Shown in pieces: positions 29,780 through 34,347 of a DNA stretch of 34,347 bases; position 1 is the first letter of the stretch; each line of letters opens with the position of its first letter. The translations under genes were made by a program, and so were the position numbers. Origin of the DNA: Actinomycetota bacterium (lineage in GTDB: Bacteria > Actinomycetota > Actinomycetes > S36-B12); assembly GCA_029977425.1 (NCBI GenBank), contig JAPOKX010000004.1, forward strand, positions 1 to 34,347, in the 5' to 3' direction. The notes beneath the pieces were generated by a model that saw nothing but the letters and a program-made list of their open reading frames with translations, made no database searches and was not told where the DNA came from.

Positions 29780-30603
29780 GGGGACGAGGTGCCCGCCTCG
29801 GCCACAAGGGCGTCGCGCATGACCGCCACGGGTGGCTCCTGGCCCGTCATGAGGCGCACTTGGTCGACGGCCTGCCACAGCAGCAGGTCGAGCCCGTCGG
29901 CACTCACGCCACCCGCGCGCGTCCATGCAGACGTGAGTGCCGTGACGCCGCTGCCGTAGGCCACGTCCAGGAGCACGCCGGGCGCAGGCGGCACCCGCGC
30001 GGCAAGCACGTCGGCAGCTCTCGGGGGCACCGTGGCGATCACGGCGTCGGCCTCGATCGGTGCCGGGCTCTCCCACGGCGAGACCGAGACGACCACGCCG
30101 AGATCACTGCCCAGCGGAAGCAGGTCGCGGGCGCGTTCGGGGCTGCGCGCGATGACGTCGATCTCGCGCGCCCCCATGCGCGCGAGTGCCGCGAGGGCGC
30201 TGCGCGCGGTCGCCCCGGAGCCGATGATCGCCCCCCGCTGCGGCACGAACCCCCCGCCATGCGCCTCCTGCAGCGCTCGCTGCATCCCTGCGACGTCGGT
30301 GTTGTGTCCCGCGCGCCCCTGCTCGGTGAACACGATCGTGTTGGCCGCCCGGGTCAGGGATGCCGTCTCGGAGACGTCGTCCAGGAGCGGCAGGACGTCG
30401 GTCTTGAGCGGCATGGTGAGCGATAGCCCTGCCCAGTCGGGCCAGCGACAGGTGTCGAGGAAGCCCGCGAGGTCGCTGGTCGTCACGTCGATCGCGTCGT
30501 AGGACCAGTCGAGGCCGAGAGCGGCATAGGCCGCGCGGTGGAGCACGGGCGATCGGCTGTGGGAGATGGGCGAGCCGAGGACGGCCGCACGGCGCGTGAC
30601 CAT
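29776..30603 (-). CDS. aroE: shikimate dehydrogenase
   Basis: AAVLGSPISHSRSPVLHRAAYAALGLDWSYDAIDV, LSLTMPLKTDVLPLLD, GHNTDVAGMQRAL, IIGSGATARSALAAL. Confidence 0.95.
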   Translation of the reverse strand: MVTRRAAVLGSPISHSRSPVLHRAAYAALGLDWSYDAIDVTTSDLAGFLDTCRWPDWAGLSLTMPLKTDVLPLLDDVSETASLTRAANTIVFTEQGRAGHNTDVAGMQRALQEAHGGGFVPQRGAIIGSGATARSALAALARMGAREIDVIARSPERARDLLPLGSDLGVVVSVSPWESPAPIEADAVIATVPPRAADVLAARVPPAPGVLLDVAYGSGVTALTSAWTRAGGVSADGLDLLLWQAVDQVRLMTGQEPPVAVMRDALVAEAGTSSP

Positions 30604-30609
30604 GGCGGG

Positions 30610-31713
30610 TCAGGGCGCCTGCGGCGCGGCGCTCGCGGCGTATCCCTCGCGGAACTTCTGCTTCCACGCGAGGAACTGGTCGTAGTCCGCGGTGAATCGA
30701 GTGGTCAGGGTCTCCGGATCCACGGTGACGAAGTAGAGCCAGTCGCCGTTGGCCGGGTTGAGTGCCGCCTCGATCGCCTCCTGGCCCGGGGAGTTGATGG
30801 GCCCCGGAGGCAGCCCATCGATGACGAAGGTGTTGTACGGCGAGGACGTCTCGAGCATGTCCTCGGTGAGGAAGAACGTGTCCTGCTTCAAGGCGTAGTT
30901 GACCGTGGAGTCGAACTGCAGCTTCATGCCCTGATCGAGGCGGTTGTAGACCACCCGTGCGACCTTCCGGAAGTCTTCCGGGGCCGCCTCGGCCTGGACG
31001 AGGCTCGCCACGGTGAGGACCTCGTAGGGCGACAGTCCCAGGCGCTTGGCCCTCTTCTCCAGGCTCACCTCGTCGGCGGCGATGTCGAACCGCCGCACCA
31101 TGGCGCCGAGCACCTCTGAAGCCGTGCGGCCGGGGATGACGTCGTACGAGGCAGGGAAGAAGAATCCCTCCGGGCGCCCGCCGGCCCAGTCCGGGAGCCC
31201 GAGGTCACCGGATTCCTCCGTCGCGGCCTGGAGGTCAGCGAGGGGCAGACCGGTCCGCTCGGACGTGATGCGGAGGGTCTCGTCCAATCGCAGGCCCTCG
31301 GGAAGGACCAGCGGTGCCGCGCGACTGGCCGGATCCAGCATCGCCTCGATGACCTGGGCGGGATCCATGCCGGTCTGGAGCGAGTAGACACCAGGGCCGA
31401 TACGCGAGGCGCGCTCGTCGAGCTCGGCCGTCGCGAGGAAGCTCGATGCCGAAGCCACCACGCCCGCATCAGCAAGTCGCGCGGCCAGTGTGCTGAGTGA
31501 GTCGCCGCTGTCCACGACGACATCGACGGGCTGGCCCGCGGCCACCGCAGCCTGCTCCTCAGGGGCGAGCCCGCGGACCGTCGACACGGCCCAGACGCCG
31601 GCCACGATGAGCGCGATGACGCCGAGTGCGGTGACGGTCCAGCGCACCGGGCTCCGGCGATTGCGGGAAGGGGGCAGCGGATCTTCGGTGAGGAAAGGGA
31701 CGAGCTGGCTCAC
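30610..31713 (-). CDS. mltG: endolytic murein transglycosylase MltG (YceG-like)
   Basis: Single N-terminal TM, LPEGLRLDETLRI, YEVLTVASLVQAEAAPEDFRKVARVVYNRLDQGMKLQFDSTVNYAL, SPYNTFVIDGLPPGPINSPGQEAIEAALNPA. GTG start. Confidence 0.95.
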   Translation of the reverse strand: MSQLVPFLTEDPLPPSRNRRSPVRWTVTALGVIALIVAGVWAVSTVRGLAPEEQAAVAAGQPVDVVVDSGDSLSTLAARLADAGVVASASSFLATAELDERASRIGPGVYSLQTGMDPAQVIEAMLDPASRAAPLVLPEGLRLDETLRITSERTGLPLADLQAATEESGDLGLPDWAGGRPEGFFFPASYDVIPGRTASEVLGAMVRRFDIAADEVSLEKRAKRLGLSPYEVLTVASLVQAEAAPEDFRKVARVVYNRLDQGMKLQFDSTVNYALKQDTFFLTEDMLETSSPYNTFVIDGLPPGPINSPGQEAIEAALNPANGDWLYFVTVDPETLTTRFTADYDQFLAWKQKFREGYAASAAPQAP

Positions 31714-31746
31714 GGTCCCACCTCCTCACGCATGCGAACGCAACCC

Positions 31747-32244
31747 TCAGACGGTAACCGCTCGGCCGGCTCGAGTCCCGTCGGCGCGCTCGCGCGCCAG
31801 GGCACTCTCGAGGATGACCACCGCGGCAGCCTGGTCGACGTAGCTCCGGGATTCCCTCGTGTTCTTGCCCGCGGCCTGCAGGGATCGCTGCGCGGACACG
31901 GTCGACAGCCGCTCGTCCACGAGGCGCACGGGGACGTCGATGCGCCCCGCCAGGGTGGTGGCGAACTCGTGCGCGGCGGCACCTGCCGCACCGACCTCGC
32001 CATCAAGGCCCAGCGGCAGTCCTACGTAGACGACTGCCGCGGCGTACTCCTCGACGAGGAAGGCAATGCGCTCCATGGTGCGATCGTCTCGTCCGAGGGT
32101 CGCCTCGGGGACGGCGAGGATGCCGTCAGGATCGCTGCGCGCTACGCCGACGCGGACTGAGCCGACGTCGATCGCGAGGCGGGCGCCGCGTTCCAGCTCA
32201 GGACTCCCCCGCCAGCGAAGCGACAGCGGCCTGCACGGCAGCAA
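31747..32244 (-). CDS. ruvX: Holliday junction resolvase-like protein RuvX/YqgF
   Basis: LAIDVGSVRVGVARSDPDGILAVPEATL, VYVGLPLGLDGEVG, VRLVDERLSTVSAQRSL, VDQAAAVVILESAL. Start uncertain: TTG at 32244 inside alaS, or a CTG nearer the core. Confidence 0.92.
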   Translation of the reverse strand: MLPCRPLSLRWRGSPELERGARLAIDVGSVRVGVARSDPDGILAVPEATLGRDDRTMERIAFLVEEYAAAVVYVGLPLGLDGEVGAAGAAAHEFATTLAGRIDVPVRLVDERLSTVSAQRSLQAAGKNTRESRSYVDQAAAVVILESALARERADGTRAGRAVTV

Positions 32245-34347
32245 AGGCCTCGTCGAGGCCGTCCGCGCGGGTGCCGCCTCCCTGCGCGATGTCGTCCTTG
32301 CCGCCGCCGCGCCCGTCGATGGCGGGCAGCGCTGCGTCGAGGAGTGCCTTGGCCGTGAGCCCGAGCTCGCGGGCGCGGTCGTTGACCACGCTCACCATCG
32401 CGACGCGACCGTCCTCGACCGAGGCGCCCACCATGCCGACCCCCATGTCAGGGCGGGCGGTCGCGCGTCCGCGCAGAGCGAGCTCGCGTAGGTCACCCGC
32501 GGACGTGCCGTCGGGCGCGCGGTAGGTCCAGATCCGGAAGGGGCCGAGATCGCGCCCCTCCCCGATGACGCCTTCGACGTTGCTGGTGAGCTGCGCGCTC
32601 TTGTAGCGCTGCAGCTCCCGCTCAGCGTCCTTGAGTCGGGTGATGAGCGACTCGATGCGCTCCGGCAGTTCCTCGGGTCGCGCCTTGACCATTTCGGTGA
32701 GCTGATCCACCAGGACGTGCTCGCGCGCGAGGTGGCGGTAGGCATCCACGCCGACGAGCGCCTCGACGCGGCGCACCCCCGCGCCGATCGAACCCTCCGA
32801 CAGGAAGGTCACGACGCCGAGCTGGCCCGAGCGCTGGGCGTGCGTGCCGCCGCAGAGCTCGTGCGCCCAGTCACCGACGGAGATGACACGCACCTCGCTC
32901 CCGTACTTCTCGCCGAAGAGGGCCATCGCGCCGAAGTTGCGTGCCTCGTCGAGCGTCATGACCTGGGCCATGACCTCGAGGTCCGCGGCGAGGACGTCAT
33001 TGACCCGGGCTTCGACATCGCGAAGGACGACATCGCCGACGGGACCGGTGCTGGGGAAGTCGAAGCGCAATCGCCCGGGGGCGTTCTCGGAGCCCATCTG
33101 GGTGGCGGTGTCGCCGAGGAACTCGCGGAAGGCCCGATGCACCAGGTGCGTGGCCGTGTGCGCGCGAGAGATCGCACGACGGCGCTCGACGTCGACGTGG
33201 CCGACTGCCTCGTCACCGGCCACTACTTCACCGGAGGCGACGGTGCCGCGGTGGATGAAGAGGCCCGGCACCGGCGTCTGGACGTCGTACACCTCGACGA
33301 CGGCGCCCCCCGAGGTGGTGATGCGCCCGTGATCGCCGAGCTGCCCTCCGGCCTCGGCGTAGAAGGGAGTGCGGTTGAGGACGATCTCGACGTGCTCGCC
33401 CTCACGCGCGACGGGCACCACCGAGCCGTCGCGGAGGATGCCGGTGATGACACCCTCGGTGGCGGTGTCGACGTAGCCCGTGAATCCCGTGGTGCCGCCG
33501 GTCTCGAGGATCTCGCGGTACGCCGTCACGGAGGTGACGCCCGCCTTCCGGGATCGCGCATCGGCCTTGGCACGCTCGCGCTGCTCGGACATCAGTCGAC
33601 GGAATCCCGCCTCGTCGACGTCGAGGCCCTGCTCGCGGGCCATCTCCAAGGTGAGGTCGAAGGGGAAGCCGTAGGTGTCGTGGAGGGCGAAGGCCTGCTC
33701 GCCCGGAAGCACGCCCGCACCGTTGCTGCGCACCTCGGCAGCAGCCATGTCGAAGATCTGCGTGCCCGTCTTGAGCGTCTGGAGGAAGGCCGCCTCCTCC
33801 TGGACCGAGATGCTGCCGATGCGGCTCGCCTCGTCGTTGAGCTCGGGATACTGGGGCGCCATCGTGGTGATCGTGGTGCTCATGAGCTCGCCGATCGAGG
33901 GCTCCTCGCAGCCCAGGATGCGCATATTGCGGATCACTCGTCGCATGAGGCGTCGCAGGACATAGCCGCGCCCCTCGTTGCCCGGGATCACGCCGTCGCC
34001 GATGAGGAAGGCGCACGTGCGGGAGTGGTCGGCGATGACGCGGAGGGCGACGTCGGACTTCTCTCCCGCGCCGTAGGCCACGCCCGTCAATTCGCTCGCG
34101 CGATCGAGAATGCGCTTCGTCGTATCGATCTCGTAGATGTTCTCGACGCCCTGCAGCAGGGCGGCCATGCGCTCCAGTCCCATGCCGGTGTCGATGTTCT
34201 TCGCCGGCAGCGGCTTGAGGACATCGAAGTCCTCCTTGGAGCGCACCGCGGAGAGCTCCTCCTGCATGAACACGAGGTTCCACACCTCGAGGTAGCGATC
34301 GCCGTCGTCGCCCGGTCCGCCTTCGGGACCCCAATCGGGTCCACGAT
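32198..34347 (-). CDS. alaS: alanyl-tRNA synthetase, N-terminus truncated by window edge
   Basis: YLEVWNLVFMQEELSAVRSKEDFDVLKPLPAKNIDTGMGLERMAALLQGVENIYEIDTT; ARHTATHLVH-type RAHTATHLVHRAFREFLG; ELCGGTHAQRSGQLGVVTFLSEGSIGAGVRRVEALVG. Frame remains open to the window end. Confidence 0.97.
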   Translation of the reverse strand, partial: RGPDWGPEGGPGDDGDRYLEVWNLVFMQEELSAVRSKEDFDVLKPLPAKNIDTGMGLERMAALLQGVENIYEIDTTKRILDRASELTGVAYGAGEKSDVALRVIADHSRTCAFLIGDGVIPGNEGRGYVLRRLMRRVIRNMRILGCEEPSIGELMSTTITTMAPQYPELNDEASRIGSISVQEEAAFLQTLKTGTQIFDMAAAEVRSNGAGVLPGEQAFALHDTYGFPFDLTLEMAREQGLDVDEAGFRRLMSEQRERAKADARSRKAGVTSVTAYREILETGGTTGFTGYVDTATEGVITGILRDGSVVPVAREGEHVEIVLNRTPFYAEAGGQLGDHGRITTSGGAVVEVYDVQTPVPGLFIHRGTVASGEVVAGDEAVGHVDVERRRAISRAHTATHLVHRAFREFLGDTATQMGSENAPGRLRFDFPSTGPVGDVVLRDVEARVNDVLAADLEVMAQVMTLDEARNFGAMALFGEKYGSEVRVISVGDWAHELCGGTHAQRSGQLGVVTFLSEGSIGAGVRRVEALVGVDAYRHLAREHVLVDQLTEMVKARPEELPERIESLITRLKDAERELQRYKSAQLTSNVEGVIGEGRDLGPFRIWTYRAPDGTSAGDLRELALRGRATARPDMGVGMVGASVEDGRVAMVSVVNDRARELGLTAKALLDAALPAIDGRGGGKDDIAQGGGTRADGLDEAFAAVQAAVASLAGES

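Noticed and set aside
27641-29959. 772-aa plus-strand ORF
   Set aside because: Antisense to aroK, aroC and the A24 peptidase; Arg/His/Asp/Gly-rich composition typical of spurious frames in high-GC DNA.

Overview
High-GC actinobacterial chromosomal window with about 31 supportable protein-coding genes and one tRNA. Left third (1-12.4 kb): a cell-envelope cluster with DUF3068 (PorA-like), an acyltransferase-3, a very large AftD-like arabinofuranosyltransferase, a SAM methyltransferase, a GT4 glycosyltransferase, a 47-aa DUF2613 protein absent from the supplied ORF track, a multi-TM protein, a flippase and a secreted lipoprotein hydrolase. Its content resembles the mycobacterial Rv0224c-Rv0228/Rv0236c region. 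Middle (12.4-23.8 kb): polA, which is split by a frameshift, then a hotdog thioesterase, livHMGF (LivH carries an unusual N-terminal exported domain), an SDR, livJ, a PdtaR/ANTAR regulator, a short-variable-arm tRNA-Leu(CAA)-like gene and a collagen-like secreted protein. Right third (23.8-34.3 kb): the conserved block nusB-efp-pepQ-aroQ-aroB-aroK-aroC-prepilin peptidase-aroE-mltG-ruvX-alaS on the minus strand. I saw no CRISPR, rRNA, transposon or phage. Most worth a second look: the polA frameshift (a 5-bp tandem-repeat collapse explains it exactly), the class-I-like tRNA-Leu, the LivH fusion, the roughly 32-bp imperfect palindrome between pdtaR and livJ, the collagen-like protein converging on the tRNA, and the cluster of convergent gene overlaps in the envelope locus. 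I found no clearly new multi-gene system. All family names are from memory and reading of translations; no searches were run.
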